Positions 17,962 to 27,494 of a DNA stretch of 50,106 bases are shown piece after piece; position 1 is the stretch's first letter, and the number at the start of each line of letters is the position of its first letter. Origin of the DNA: an uncultured Bacilli bacterium (GTDB taxonomy: Bacteria > Bacillota_I > Bacilli_A > RF39 > UBA660); NCBI GenBank assembly GCA_944331955.1, contig CALVIY010000006.1, forward strand, positions 1-50,106, in the 5' to 3' direction. Below the pieces are notes generated by a model. The model made no database searches and was not told the DNA's origin. It saw only the letters and a list, made by a program, of their open reading frames with translations. Both the position numbers and the translations under genes were made by a program.

Positions 17962-18840
17962 TCATCTCCTTGAAATCTCTAAAGCAACCCTAGCCGCTTC
18001 TCCCATTGCAATTACAATTTGATAATCGAACTTTTTTAAGGCATCACCTACTGCATAAACTCCATCTATAGAAGTCATTAAATTATTATCAGTCTTAATA
18101 TATCCTCTATCATCTAAAATATTTAAAGGTTCTAAGAAACTAGCATTAGGAATCTGTCCAATATATATGAAAACTCCATCAGTAATTATATCACCACTAT
18201 TCTTTGTCTTAATAGTAATTCTATCATCTTTACTAAAACTTTCTACTTCTCCTTTTACAAAAGAAATATTATCTATTTTCTTAATCATATCTTGTAAATA
18301 AGCTTTCGCTCTAAATTCATTACGATATAAAACAGTAACAGATGATACTAACTTACTCAAGTAAATTGCCCCTTCAAAAGCAGCATCACTTGCCCCTACT
18401 ACTACAACATCTTTATTTTTATACAATGCTCCATCACAAACAGCACAATAACTTATTCCTTTGGTTCTTAATTCATCTTCACCTTTAACACCAAGTAGTT
18501 TAGGCTTACGACCAGTTGCAATTATTATATAATCACATAAATATTCATTTTTACTAGTAATAACTCGTTTCTCTTTATCTATCTTAATCTCAGTAACTTC
18601 TTCATATTTAACAGGAACTCCTAAATCAGTAATTTGTTTTAACATTTTTATTGCTAAATCACTTCCACTGATAGACTCGTACGTTGGAAAGTTCATAATA
18701 TTACCATTATCTACAATCTGTCCTCCAGGCATAGATTTTTCTAAAATAATACAGTCTATCCCTGCTCTATTTAAATATAATGCTGCAGTCATTCCTGCAA
18801 CACCACAGCCTATTATTACTACTTTATATTTATTATTCAT
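17962..18840 (-). CDS. trxB: Thioredoxin reductase
   Basis: TrxB passes electrons from NADPH through FAD to thioredoxin. The 292-residue product has the FAD motif VVIIGCGVAGMTAALYLNRAG, the redox-active CAVC in YCAVCDGALYKNKDVVVVG (family C-A-x-C-D-G), the second nucleotide motif in VVVGASDAAFEGAIYLS, and the closing GVYAVGDALKK. It starts at ATG 18840 after AAGGAGG. An extra seven codons upstream are rejected. The loop before the second nucleotide motif is GASDAA where most homologues have GGGxSA. It stands between an unknown gene (17 bp away) and yvcK. Confidence 0.96.
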   Translation of the reverse strand: MNNKYKVVIIGCGVAGMTAALYLNRAGIDCIILEKSMPGGQIVDNGNIMNFPTYESISGSDLAIKMLKQITDLGVPVKYEEVTEIKIDKEKRVITSKNEYLCDYIIIATGRKPKLLGVKGEDELRTKGISYCAVCDGALYKNKDVVVVGASDAAFEGAIYLSKLVSSVTVLYRNEFRAKAYLQDMIKKIDNISFVKGEVESFSKDDRITIKTKNSGDIITDGVFIYIGQIPNASFLEPLNILDDRGYIKTDNNLMTSIDGVYAVGDALKKFDYQIVIAMGEAARVALEISRR

Positions 18841-18857
18841 AAAGACCTCCTTAATCA

Positions 18858-20000
18858 TCAAATTCTTCTGCCAGAATATTTTACTTTTTCTTCATCCATA
18901 TCTTCCTTAGCCTTTAATATATTAACATTTAAACTAGTATCTGCAACGCTTTCAAGCCTATCATTAAATTCTTTATTTACTATATCTTCTAAATATTTTT
19001 CCCTAGCACGCTCAAAATCCCATTTATCATCAAAATCTGTTGGATCATTTATTGGATTAGCACCATGATACTTCCATGCTGCTTGCATACCCATTGTATC
19101 TAAAGCTATTCTTATTTCATTAGCTCTAATCTGCCAAAACTCATTTTTACCTATAGCAAGCTTTTCTAAACATTCATTAATTATTTGTTCAATATAATTA
19201 TCAAATTCTCTACACTCATCATCAGTCAATGTAAGATTAGCTACAACAGTACCATTTTTTTCAAAGAAATCTAAAACATCATTAGAATATGTTCTTAAAA
19301 CCCATCTCCTAAATCTAGAAAAATTAGGGACAACTTTTTCCATTGCCTTAAAAGTCTTTTGCTTCATTTTATAATATAATATTGTAGATTCCTCTATCTG
19401 CTCTTTAGTAGCTGTTTTACTATACGTGTTAATTCTAGGTATATTAGAAATAAAACTTACCAGTTTGTCTAAACGAATTATATCACTTATAGAATCAGGG
19501 TTAAGTGGAGTAGTATTATACCCTAATAAATCAATAAAAGTAAAACCTGCACCATCTTTAGAATTATCATAAAATATATTTTTTCCTTTTAATTCCAATC
19601 CCATATTAAAAAGTTCACATAAATCACTTACACATTTTTCATAAACAGTATCTGATGCTTCAAGTAGCAATTCTTGTACCTGCAATTGTTCAGCTGGCTC
19701 TTTATAATAAATATTAAAACTAACTCCTTTAGCCTTTTCTTGAAGTACATAACATATATTATCTTTATCATCAGTTACTCTTTTAATTGCCAAATGATAT
19801 GGAGTATTAACTCCCATATTTCTTTTCTTATTAGCAGCTTCTGCTATTAATTCTTCATTCTCTCTAGCAATAGCATTATATTTAACTGGTATTTTATATT
19901 TAACTAATACCACATTACCAAAATCAAAGCATTCACTGCCACCATCACTAACGTTTTTCATCTTAAAAGATGCTTTAATATATTCATCTATATTATTCAT
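18858..20000 (-). CDS. Unknown protein, possibly with a degenerate kinase-like fold
   Basis: The 380-residue product has no membrane segment and I recognise no named family. Residues about 25-180 read like an aminoglycoside-phosphotransferase/kinase fold: a strand with a Lys (VVLVKYKIP), a hinge-like LQEKAKGVSF, then a GLELKGKNIFYDNSK loop followed by GFTFIDLLGYN, recalling the catalytic and metal-binding loops but lacking the catalytic Asp of HxD. The second half is helical. The ATG at 20000 follows AGAGGATG; the longer reading overlaps lgt in another frame. The start overlaps the end of lgt by 8 bp and the end is 17 bp from trxB, so it sits inside the lgt-trxB-yvcK-whiA transcript. The kinase similarity is my inference. 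Confidence 0.65.
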   Translation of the reverse strand: MNNIDEYIKASFKMKNVSDGGSECFDFGNVVLVKYKIPVKYNAIARENEELIAEAANKKRNMGVNTPYHLAIKRVTDDKDNICYVLQEKAKGVSFNIYYKEPAEQLQVQELLLEASDTVYEKCVSDLCELFNMGLELKGKNIFYDNSKDGAGFTFIDLLGYNTTPLNPDSISDIIRLDKLVSFISNIPRINTYSKTATKEQIEESTILYYKMKQKTFKAMEKVVPNFSRFRRWVLRTYSNDVLDFFEKNGTVVANLTLTDDECREFDNYIEQIINECLEKLAIGKNEFWQIRANEIRIALDTMGMQAAWKYHGANPINDPTDFDDKWDFERAREKYLEDIVNKEFNDRLESVADTSLNVNILKAKEDMDEEKVKYSGRRI

Positions 20001-20787
20001 AAAGCACATCCTCTCTATACAATACATTTTTTCTTCGCACAAAGACAAAATAAAATCCCACTATAAACAAGGCTACAGATACAAGTTGAGCTACTCTAAT
20101 AGGACCTAACATTAAACTATCAAGTCTCATACCTTCTATTATAAACCTAATAAAAGAATACCACATCATATAAAATCCCATAAGTTGTCCTGTTTTAAGA
20201 TTCTTATAAAACTTTCTAATTAATAAAAGAATTATAAAGCCAATTACATTCCAAACTGATTCAAAGAAAAATGTAGGCATATAGTAATCTCCATTAATAT
20301 ACATACCTCTAATAATAAATTCAGGTATATATAAACTCTTTAAATAACCATAAGATGTAACATATCCATAAGCCTCACTATTAAAGAAATTACCCCATCT
20401 ACCTATCGCTTGTCCAATAATAAGACCTACTACTAGTATATCTAAAAGCTTCAAAAGATTTAATTTATGCTTCTTACTATAATACCAAAGATATAAAAGT
20501 CCTCCTAGTATTCCTCCATGAATAGCAAGTCCTCCATGCCATATATAAAGTATTTCTATAGGATTAGACAAGTAATATGATATATTAAATAAAACATAAT
20601 AGACTCTTGCCCCTAAAAAAGCAAAGATAATTGTATAGAAAAACATATCAAAGAGTTCATCTTTATCAACCCTATTTTTTTCTAGCTCTAAAAAGACGCA
20701 AACCCCACCTACTATTACCCCTAAAAGAATAAAGATAGAATAATAATATATTTTTATAAATCCTAAATCTAAAAATACTCTATTCAT
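19993..20787 (-). CDS. lgt: Prolipoprotein diacylglyceryl transferase
   Basis: Lgt transfers diacylglycerol from phosphatidylglycerol to the lipobox Cys of prelipoproteins at the membrane. The 264-residue protein has about seven hydrophobic spans, the HGGLAIHGGILGG segment near residue 98, and the signature GQAIGRWGNFFNSEAYG near 128 with its essential Arg, Asn and Glu, plus RFIIEGMR in the last third. It overlaps the upstream yvlD-like gene and the downstream unknown by 8 bp each, indicating translational coupling. AAAGG precedes its start. In Bacillus the neighbour is hprK; that gene is absent here. Confidence 0.96.
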   Translation of the reverse strand: MNRVFLDLGFIKIYYYSIFILLGVIVGGVCVFLELEKNRVDKDELFDMFFYTIIFAFLGARVYYVLFNISYYLSNPIEILYIWHGGLAIHGGILGGLLYLWYYSKKHKLNLLKLLDILVVGLIIGQAIGRWGNFFNSEAYGYVTSYGYLKSLYIPEFIIRGMYINGDYYMPTFFFESVWNVIGFIILLLIRKFYKNLKTGQLMGFYMMWYSFIRFIIEGMRLDSLMLGPIRVAQLVSVALFIVGFYFVFVRRKNVLYREDVLYE

Positions 20788-21208
20788 GATGTTTAACCTT
20801 TCTTATAATAGGTTTAATAACAAATTCTTCTATTAAAACATTAACTACTGAAATTAATATTGAAATAACAAGAGCAACCCATATATCTAAAAGATTAAAA
20901 TATTTACCAAGTATCCAATCTGCAAGTTTTAAAATAAATAAATTTATAAATGGATAAAAAAGGCCAAGAGTCAAACCTGTTACTGGTATTGTTAATCTAA
21001 CAAGTATAGGCTTAACAGTTTGATTTAATATATAGATTATAAATGATGCAAGTATCGAAAAAAGTACAGGATGAGATGGATCAATATAAAAAGATTTAAA
21101 AACTTTAGAAACTAAAAAGAAGACTAATGAATAACTTGCAAAATACAAAAGCCATTCTAAAAATCTATTTAATCTGATTTTTTCTTTTGTCTTTACAATT
21201 ATTCTCAT
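20780..21208 (-). CDS. YvlD-like four-span membrane protein (phage-holin IV superfamily by name)
   Basis: The 142-residue product has four hydrophobic segments and the family's diagnostic core: IIYILNQTVKPILVRLTIPVTGLTLGLFYPFINLF, in which LN-x-x-x-KPIL and LP-x-x-x-LTLGLF are conserved. Members are widely annotated as phage holin family IV but are chromosomal and not phage-linked. In Bacillus YvlD lies in the uvrA-yvlABCD-hprK-lgt region; the place here, between uvrA and lgt, is the same, which supports orthology. It overlaps lgt by 8 bp. The function is unknown. Confidence 0.85.
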   Translation of the reverse strand: MRIIVKTKEKIRLNRFLEWLLYFASYSLVFFLVSKVFKSFYIDPSHPVLFSILASFIIYILNQTVKPILVRLTIPVTGLTLGLFYPFINLFILKLADWILGKYFNLLDIWVALVISILISVVNVLIEEFVIKPIIRKVKHHE

Positions 21209-21224
21209 AGTCTCCTCCTATAAT

Positions 21225-24032
21225 TTATAACATCTTCTTTAAGAACTGTCCTGTATAAGATTCTTTAACTTTACTTACTTCTTCAGGAGTACCAGTAGTA
21301 ACTAAACTACCACCACCATCTCCTCCTTCAGGACCTAAATCTATGATGTAATCAGCACATTTAATAACATCTAGGTTATGCTCTATAACAAGTACTGTAT
21401 CTTTATTATCGACTATTTTCTGTAAAATTGCAAGTAACTTCTTAATATCAGCAGAATGTAGTCCTGTAGTTGGTTCATCTAAAACAAATAGGGTTTTACC
21501 AGTCGCTTTCTTTTGTAACTCTTTAGCAAGTTTAACTCTCTCTGCTTCTCCTCCGCTTAGTGTTGGTGCACTTTGACCAAGTTTAATATAACCAAGTCCT
21601 ACATCTTCTAATACTTGAAGTTTATTTTTTATTTTAGGAACATTACTAAAGAACTCTAATGCTTCACTAACTCTCATATCTAAAACATCTGCAATGTTCT
21701 TCTCTTTATAGTAAATGTTTAAAGTCTCTCTATTATACCTAGTACCATGACAAACTTCACAAGGAACATAAACATCAGGTAAAAAATGCATTTCTATTTT
21801 CTTAACTCCATCACCATGACATGCTTCACATCTACCACCTTTTACATTGAAGGAAAATCTATTTTTTTCAAATCCATACATCTTCGCTTCTTTAGTATTA
21901 GTAAATAACTCTCTAATATCATCAAATACTCCTGTATAAGTAGCAGGATTACTTCTTGGAGTTCTACCAATAGGTGATTGTGATATATCTACAAGTTTAT
22001 CAATATTTTCAAGTCCAAGTATCTTTTTATGTTTACCAGGCTTAACTTTAGATTTATATAAAGTATTAGAAGCAGCCTTAACAAGTATTTCATTAATCAA
22101 ACTACTCTTACCACTTCCACTAACACCAGTTACACAAGTAAATGTCCCAAGAGGAATTTTAACATCTATATTTTTTAAATTATTCTCCTCTGCTCCTTTA
22201 ATAGTTATATATTTACCAACGCCTTTTCTTCTAGTTTTTGGTATTTCAATACATTCTTTTCCACTTAAATAACGTCCTGTAACACTATTATCATTAGCCA
22301 TAACTTCACTAGGAGTCCCTGCTGCCACAATTTTTCCACCTCTATCTCCTGCTTCAGGACCTACATCAACTAAGTAATCTGCAGCAAGCATAGTATCAGT
22401 ATCATGTTCTACAACTATTAAAGTATTACCCAAATCTCTCATCTCAAGTAATGAATTAATAAGTCTTTCATTATCTCTTTGATGAAGTCCTATACTAGGT
22501 TCATCTAGTACATATAAAACACCAGTTAAACGAGAACCAATCTGAGTAGCAAGTCTAATACGTTGTGCCTCTCCTCCTGATAAAGTTCCTGCACTTCTTG
22601 CAAGAGTTAAATATTCAAGGCCAACATTCTTTAAGAAAGATAAACGTGATTTAATTTCTTTTAATATAAGGTCTGCAATTTGCATCTTCTCTTCACTTAA
22701 TTTAAGATTATCAAAGAAAGTAATAAGCTCTTTAATACTCATTAGGGTAACTTCATAAATATTTTTATCCCCTACTTTAACAGATAAAACTTCATCCGCA
22801 AGTCTTGCTCCATTACATACTTCACAAGTCTGCTCTATCATAAACTTCTCTAACCATTCTCTAATCCAACTACTAGATGTTTCCATATAACGACGTTCAA
22901 GATTATTGATTATTCCCTCATAATAATCAGTCTGATTAGTAACATTACCACTTTTTGAAGTAAAATGAAAATTAATTAATTCATCACTTCCATATAAAAT
23001 TAAGTCTTTCTCTCTTTCCGTTAATTTCTTAAAAGGTTTAGTAAGACTTATTTTATAATGCTTACACAAACATTCTAATTTCTTAAAATAGATATTATCA
23101 GTATCATCTCCAAGAGTAACAATTGCCCCATCTTTTAAAGATTTATTCTTATCAGGAATAACTAAATCAGGATCTATTTTTAATTTAATACCAAGCCCCT
23201 TACACTCAGGACATGCTCCATAAGGTGCATTAAAACTAAATAGACGAGGTTCAAGTTCAGGTAGAGAAAAGTCACAATATGGACAAGCAAAGTCTTCTGA
23301 GTAAACAACTTCTCCACTTCCTAGAAAATCAACTACTACTTTACCCTTACTAAGTTTAGTTGCAACTTCCAAAGACTCAAAAAGTCTACTTCTAATACCA
23401 TCTTTTAAAACTATTCTATCTACAATTACTTCAATATTAGACTTTTTATTCTTCTCTAAAGTAATCTCTTCTGTTAAATCATGCATCTCTCCATTTACTC
23501 TAACTCTAACAAAACCTTGTTTTCTTAAATCATCAAGTAAATCTTTATGAGTACCTTTCTCTCCATGAACAACAGGAGCCATTATAACAAGTCTAGTACC
23601 TTCCTCATGTTCCAATATTTTATTAGTCATCTCTTCAATACTTTGACTAGTTATAGGAATATTATGATTAGGACAATATGGAACCCCAACTCTTGCAAAT
23701 AAAAGACGTAAGTAATCATATATCTCAGTAACAGTACCAACAGTACTACGAGGATTTTTACTAGTAGTCTTTTGATCAATACTAATCGCAGGACTTAGTC
23801 CTTCTATAGAGTCAACATCAGGCTTTTCAGTCCCACCTAAAAACTGTCTAGCATAAGCAGAAAGACTCTCTACATATCTTCTTTGTCCTTCTGCATAAAT
23901 CGTATCAAAAGCAAGAGAAGATTTACCACTACCACTAACACCAGTCATTACAATTAATTTATTCTTAGGTAATTCTATTGAAACATTCTTCAAATTATTT
24001 TCTCTAGCACCTTTAACTATTATTTTATCCAC
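21225..24032 (-). CDS. uvrA: UvrA, nucleotide excision repair ATPase
   Basis: UvrA finds bulky DNA damage and loads UvrB. The 935-residue protein has two ABC modules: Walker [15 protein letters not shown] near residue 33 and [14 protein letters not shown] near 640; the signatures [17 protein letters not shown] and [16 protein letters not shown]; and zinc-finger CPYCDF...CPEC and CEACHGDG...CEVCHGTRY. The start is set at GTG 24032 (product [14 protein letters not shown]), where the AAGGA spacing is good; a GTG three codons earlier abuts the site. A TATAAT at 24060-24065 lies upstream. It is the first gene of the uvrA-yvlD-lgt-...-whiA run. UvrB is not in the window. Confidence 0.98.
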   Translation of the reverse strand: MDKIIVKGARENNLKNVSIELPKNKLIVMTGVSGSGKSSLAFDTIYAEGQRRYVESLSAYARQFLGGTEKPDVDSIEGLSPAISIDQKTTSKNPRSTVGTVTEIYDYLRLLFARVGVPYCPNHNIPITSQSIEEMTNKILEHEEGTRLVIMAPVVHGEKGTHKDLLDDLRKQGFVRVRVNGEMHDLTEEITLEKNKKSNIEVIVDRIVLKDGIRSRLFESLEVATKLSKGKVVVDFLGSGEVVYSEDFACPYCDFSLPELEPRLFSFNAPYGACPECKGLGIKLKIDPDLVIPDKNKSLKDGAIVTLGDDTDNIYFKKLECLCKHYKISLTKPFKKLTEREKDLILYGSDELINFHFTSKSGNVTNQTDYYEGIINNLERRYMETSSSWIREWLEKFMIEQTCEVCNGARLADEVLSVKVGDKNIYEVTLMSIKELITFFDNLKLSEEKMQIADLILKEIKSRLSFLKNVGLEYLTLARSAGTLSGGEAQRIRLATQIGSRLTGVLYVLDEPSIGLHQRDNERLINSLLEMRDLGNTLIVVEHDTDTMLAADYLVDVGPEAGDRGGKIVAAGTPSEVMANDNSVTGRYLSGKECIEIPKTRRKGVGKYITIKGAEENNLKNIDVKIPLGTFTCVTGVSGSGKSSLINEILVKAASNTLYKSKVKPGKHKKILGLENIDKLVDISQSPIGRTPRSNPATYTGVFDDIRELFTNTKEAKMYGFEKNRFSFNVKGGRCEACHGDGVKKIEMHFLPDVYVPCEVCHGTRYNRETLNIYYKEKNIADVLDMRVSEALEFFSNVPKIKNKLQVLEDVGLGYIKLGQSAPTLSGGEAERVKLAKELQKKATGKTLFVLDEPTTGLHSADIKKLLAILQKIVDNKDTVLVIEHNLDVIKCADYIIDLGPEGGDGGGSLVTTGTPEEVSKVKESYTGQFLKKML

Positions 24033-24059
24033 AATTACCACTTCCTTAAAACGCTATAT

Positions 24060-24065
24060 ATTATA
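24060..24065 (-). promoter_or_regulatory. -10 element of the uvrA promoter
   Basis: TATAAT on the minus strand 27 bp before the GTG start, with a poor -35. It starts the long run uvrA to whiA. Confidence 0.45.
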
Positions 24066-24153
24066 ATACAAAATAATACTTTTTTCTACTACCAAAATAT
24101 ACCACAAGTATAATAAATAGTCAAACATATTTTCTATAAAAGTGAAATTTAAA

Positions 24154-24182
24154 AAGTATAGACCAATCTATAATCTATACTT
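24154..24182 (-). terminator. Intrinsic terminator after the 287-residue unknown gene
   Basis: AAGTATAGA/TCTATACTT, a 9-bp stem with an 11-nt loop, followed on the minus strand by TTTTTAAATTT. It separates this gene from uvrA. Confidence 0.8.
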
Positions 24183-24205
24183 AACTTATAAACTTCAAAA
24201 TTCAA

Positions 24206-25069
24206 TTACATAGTCTTGCTAGCTTCGTTACTTAAATCATTAATTTGAATGCCGTTTAAATATTCTGGTTTAAAAGATTCTTTAAATGCCTCTTCAAAAT
24301 ATTCACGTACACCACCATTCATGTTATTTAAAGCTTCTTGTTTTAGGGCATCAGGTAAAATATTAGGTGTATAAGCATCACTATTAGTAGCTAAACTTTT
24401 ATTATCAAGAGATAAACCTCCTTTTCCTACTAAAGATGCAGCATACCTTGTATCAAGTTCCACATAGCCATTTATTTCTTCTTTATTTTCACCATCACTA
24501 TGAACGTAGGCTACATAACCAATAGGCGCACGTCTTACAATTGTCCATTCATTCATTTCGTTTACATCAAATACAAAATTAGAATGTTCTGAATCAACAA
24601 AAGGTCCTTCAGCATAACTCCTTACCATCTCAACACCATTAGAATTATAGTTCTTTTCAGTTTGCCCAGTATATATTCTTCCTTCTATTCTTTCATCTCG
24701 TTTTCCTATTGCAGTAAACTCACGGGTAGTAATGCCATTTTCATCTGTCATTATTTTTCCAATATTCACTGTCTTTGTATGTTCAAAATCACTCAACTTT
24801 CTGTCAAAAGATTGAGATACAATTACATCTCCTGTAGTAGATACTCTAACCTTCGTTTCATAATTTTCTACTCCACTAACATCATGATAAAATGTAACTA
24901 CTTTTTCACTATTATCATTAATTACATCAATACTTCTTTTTTCCCTAAATTCTGTCCAAGCAGAAATACCAACATCAGATAAAAAAATATCTAATGAAGG
25001 ATTATCTAATATTTTTTCATTTGCACCAAGCATTTTTAAAAAATCTTTAGCAGTCATATTATTATACAT
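24206..25069 (-). CDS. Unknown cytoplasmic protein
   Basis: The 287-residue product is acidic and soluble-looking, with no signal peptide or hydrophobic span. It begins with a short helical part (TAKDFLKMLGANEKIL) and continues with strand-rich sequence containing many Thr/Val/Arg alternations (ETKVRVSTTGDVIVSQSF, GRIYTGQTEKNYNSNG), suggesting a beta-sandwich-like domain, then a helical Gly-rich tail. I recognise no family. The ATG at 25069 follows AAGGAGATG; the 17 upstream codons are excluded. It is 84 bp downstream of the tail-anchored unknown gene and is followed by its own terminator. Confidence 0.7.
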   Translation of the reverse strand: MYNNMTAKDFLKMLGANEKILDNPSLDIFLSDVGISAWTEFREKRSIDVINDNSEKVVTFYHDVSGVENYETKVRVSTTGDVIVSQSFDRKLSDFEHTKTVNIGKIMTDENGITTREFTAIGKRDERIEGRIYTGQTEKNYNSNGVEMVRSYAEGPFVDSEHSNFVFDVNEMNEWTIVRRAPIGYVAYVHSDGENKEEINGYVELDTRYAASLVGKGGLSLDNKSLATNSDAYTPNILPDALKQEALNNMNGGVREYFEEAFKESFKPEYLNGIQINDLSNEASKTM

Positions 25070-25153
25070 AACACTACATCTCCTTACAAATAAAATACAA
25101 TAACAATTTTTAAAAATCAATAATATCCATTTATTTTACAACAATTTACAATA

Positions 25154-25840
25154 TTATCCTTGTCCTAATAAGAAAGCAATTAAAGGTATTAAAAGACTAC
25201 TAGCAATTACAACAAATGCTAAAGCATAATTAGTAACAAAGGCAGCTATATCATTATCTTTCTTCTTAGGAAGTGGCATTGGAATAATATTATCTTCATC
25301 TTCACCATAATGGCCTGTACTCTTAACATAACTTCTACCTTTACTAGAGCCCTCTTCTTCAAGAGCCTTATTAAGCTTAGCAATCTCTTGTTTATTTTTA
25401 ATTTCTATATAATCACATAAATAAGTATGCCCTCTATTAACTAATATCATCTGATAATAATTAACTAAATTTTCAGGTATAAAAATCTTAAACTGTGAAA
25501 AGTTTTGTTTTAAAAAATCAGGTCTTAAATGTTCTAAAGTTTCAGATAAAAGACCAACTTCTAAGAAAGCTAAATTATATATATTACTATTTATCTTATC
25601 AGTTATATCATCATCCATTACATCAATATTTTTAAAGTTAACGAAATCTCTATTATCATTAGTGACACCTACTACTATATTTTTAGGATTAAAATTAATA
25701 ACATAATACCCTTTACCATGAATATATTTCATCGTAGAATCCATAACATAGAAAAGTCTTGTATATTCATCATTATCATGATAAGACTTAGTATAATCTT
25801 CTAAAGTCTTTTCAAAAGGCATTCTAATTATCTCTCCCAT
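25154..25840 (-). CDS. Unknown protein with C-terminal membrane anchor
   Basis: The 228-residue product ends in one hydrophobic span at about 204-225 (LAFVVIASSLLIPLIAFLL) with only three residues after it, so it is likely a tail-anchored cytoplasmic protein. The N-terminal half has TMKYIHGKGYYVINFNPKNIVVGV, resembling the H-x-x-N catalytic-loop region of kinase-fold proteins (a helix, HGKGY, then NPKNI), and then an acidic NIDVMDDDITDK. A Lys/Pro-rich linker (IPMPLPKKKDND) joins it to the anchor. The ribosome binding site is weak (GGTGA). No family is recognised. The kinase comparison is only an impression. Confidence 0.6.
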   Translation of the reverse strand: MGEIIRMPFEKTLEDYTKSYHDNDEYTRLFYVMDSTMKYIHGKGYYVINFNPKNIVVGVTNDNRDFVNFKNIDVMDDDITDKINSNIYNLAFLEVGLLSETLEHLRPDFLKQNFSQFKIFIPENLVNYYQMILVNRGHTYLCDYIEIKNKQEIAKLNKALEEEGSSKGRSYVKSTGHYGEDEDNIIPMPLPKKKDNDIAAFVTNYALAFVVIASSLLIPLIAFLLGQG

Positions 25841-25897
25841 AGGAAATCACCGTCTAACTTTCTATTATTTCTACTATAATTTTAAAGCATTTTAAGA

Positions 25898-27364
25898 TTA
25901 ATTACAAGCCCGCATATATTTTAAAATCTTTTTCTTTGCTCTTGTTGTCTTGACAGAACTTAACCAATAATCTTCAGGTGTCCCTCCCATAATAAATGAT
26001 ATTCTATCTTTATTTTTTAACTGATAATCAAGTGGAACCTCTATCCCATTAACAGTCGCTCTACCTAAATTATAACCAGTATTATCACCTTCTAGAAATG
26101 CTAAATCAATAGGTGTTGAACCTAAAGGTAACTCTCTAACTTGTCCTTTTTGATTATAAACATAAACATTATCAGAAAATAATTCCATCTTAATTCTTTT
26201 AACATAAGAATCATTTCTAGAAGAATATTCTGATAAAAAACTAAGATCTTTACAAAACTGTAATTCATCTTTAATCATATCATGAACTTCATCAAAAGAT
26301 TTATGTTCTTTATAAATAAAATAAGGAACTCCATAAGTATCAATCATATCCATATCATTAGTTCTAATCTGAGCCTGAACTAAACAATTTTTAGTAAGCA
26401 AAACTGAATGTATAGACTGATATAAATTAGTTTTAGGTACGGCAATAAAATCTTTAAATCTTGTCATATCAGGAACATATTCTTGATGTACAACCCCTAA
26501 AGCTTTATAACAATCTAAATAATCATCAGTAATAATTTTAACAGCAAATAAATCAGGAATTGCCTCTATAGAAACAGTGTTTGTACTCTGACTATTAAAC
26601 TCTCTTTGTTTTTTACATATATTATTTAACTTTTTATAAGTACTATAAACTTCTTTAGTCCTTAGCTTAACAACACCTTTAATACCATTATTTCTTAAAG
26701 CATTCTCTATATTATAAGCAACTTCATCTAAAGTATCTTGATTCTGTTCTAAATAGTCATTTATCTTTCTTGAAGTATCTTCATAATCAAGAGGATTCAA
26801 CACTTTAAAAGATAAATCTTCTAATTTCTTTTTTATTTCATACATACCTGTACGATATGCTAAAGGAACATAAAGATCAATAGTCTCAAGAGCATTCTCT
26901 TTCTGTTTAAATTCACTCTTAAAACCAATTGTCATCATATTATGAAGTCTATCAGCACACTTAATATGAATAACTCTAATATCATCATTAATCGCTCTTA
27001 ATATCTTAGCAGTATTCGCTTCCACTTTTTCACTCTTACTAGAAAAGTTCATTCCTTTTAATTTACTAACACCATCAACAAGTCTTGCTACATTACTTCC
27101 AAATATAGATTCTATTTCTCCTAAAGTAATATCAGTATCTTCAACAACATCATGTAAAAGACCAGATACAATTGTTTCTGTATCATTATAAGTAGAAGCA
27201 AGAATATAAGCAACAGATAAAGGATGAGATATATAAGGCTCTCCACTCTGTCTAAACTGTCCTTCATGAAGCTTAGAAGCTAAAAGGTATGCTCTTTTAA
27301 TAACTTCTTCTCCCCCTATATTATTTTCTTTCACTTTATCAAGCACATTATCAATAGTTATCAA
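25898..27364 (-). CDS. Short RelA/SpoT-type protein, hydrolase site intact, synthetase site degenerate
   Basis: The 488-residue product has an N-terminal HD hydrolase domain (GQFRQSGEPYISHP, the HD motif in LLHDVVEDT, and IKCADRLHNM, all conserved), a synthetase-like domain (LRTKEVYSTYKKL, IPDLFAVKIIT, FKDFIAVPKTNLYQSIHS), and a C-terminal TGS domain (VYNQKGQVRELPLGSTPIDLAFL). It stops soon after the TGS, so the helical, zinc-finger and ACT parts of full-length Rel (about 730) are missing. In the synthetase the segment that is normally E-V/I-Q-I-R-T reads QAQIRT, placing Gln at the catalytic Glu position, and the following MH is MD. It may hydrolyse (p)ppGpp only. The start is TTG 27364 behind GGAGG; no ATG is near. 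It follows the sigH terminator. Confidence 0.88.
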   Translation of the reverse strand: MITIDNVLDKVKENNIGGEEVIKRAYLLASKLHEGQFRQSGEPYISHPLSVAYILASTYNDTETIVSGLLHDVVEDTDITLGEIESIFGSNVARLVDGVSKLKGMNFSSKSEKVEANTAKILRAINDDIRVIHIKCADRLHNMMTIGFKSEFKQKENALETIDLYVPLAYRTGMYEIKKKLEDLSFKVLNPLDYEDTSRKINDYLEQNQDTLDEVAYNIENALRNNGIKGVVKLRTKEVYSTYKKLNNICKKQREFNSQSTNTVSIEAIPDLFAVKIITDDYLDCYKALGVVHQEYVPDMTRFKDFIAVPKTNLYQSIHSVLLTKNCLVQAQIRTNDMDMIDTYGVPYFIYKEHKSFDEVHDMIKDELQFCKDLSFLSEYSSRNDSYVKRIKMELFSDNVYVYNQKGQVRELPLGSTPIDLAFLEGDNTGYNLGRATVNGIEVPLDYQLKNKDRISFIMGGTPEDYWLSSVKTTRAKKKILKYMRACN

Positions 27365-27395
27365 AATATCACTCCTCCCTAAAATTATTTACAAA

Positions 27396-27419
27396 AAAAT
27401 GACTCCCAAAAGCCATTTT
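27396..27419 (-). terminator. Intrinsic terminator between sigH and the Rel-like gene
   Basis: AAAATGGCT/AGTCATTTT, a 9-bp stem with one G-U pair and a 6-nt loop, followed by TTTGTAAAT on the minus strand. Confidence 0.75.
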
Positions 27420-27494
27420 TATTTATCAAATAAATACACTTCATACTATACTGCCTTTTGATTAGAAAGACAATATCAAAAAAGAAAACACTTG

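Noticed and set aside
17941-17970. Use of UGA as tryptophan (Mollicute code).
   Set aside because: trxB and yabP end in UGA at normal family lengths and Trp is UGG throughout.
20780-21208. A phage holin in a prophage.
   Set aside because: The family is called holin IV by name only; it sits in conserved uvrA-lgt synteny with no phage genes around it.
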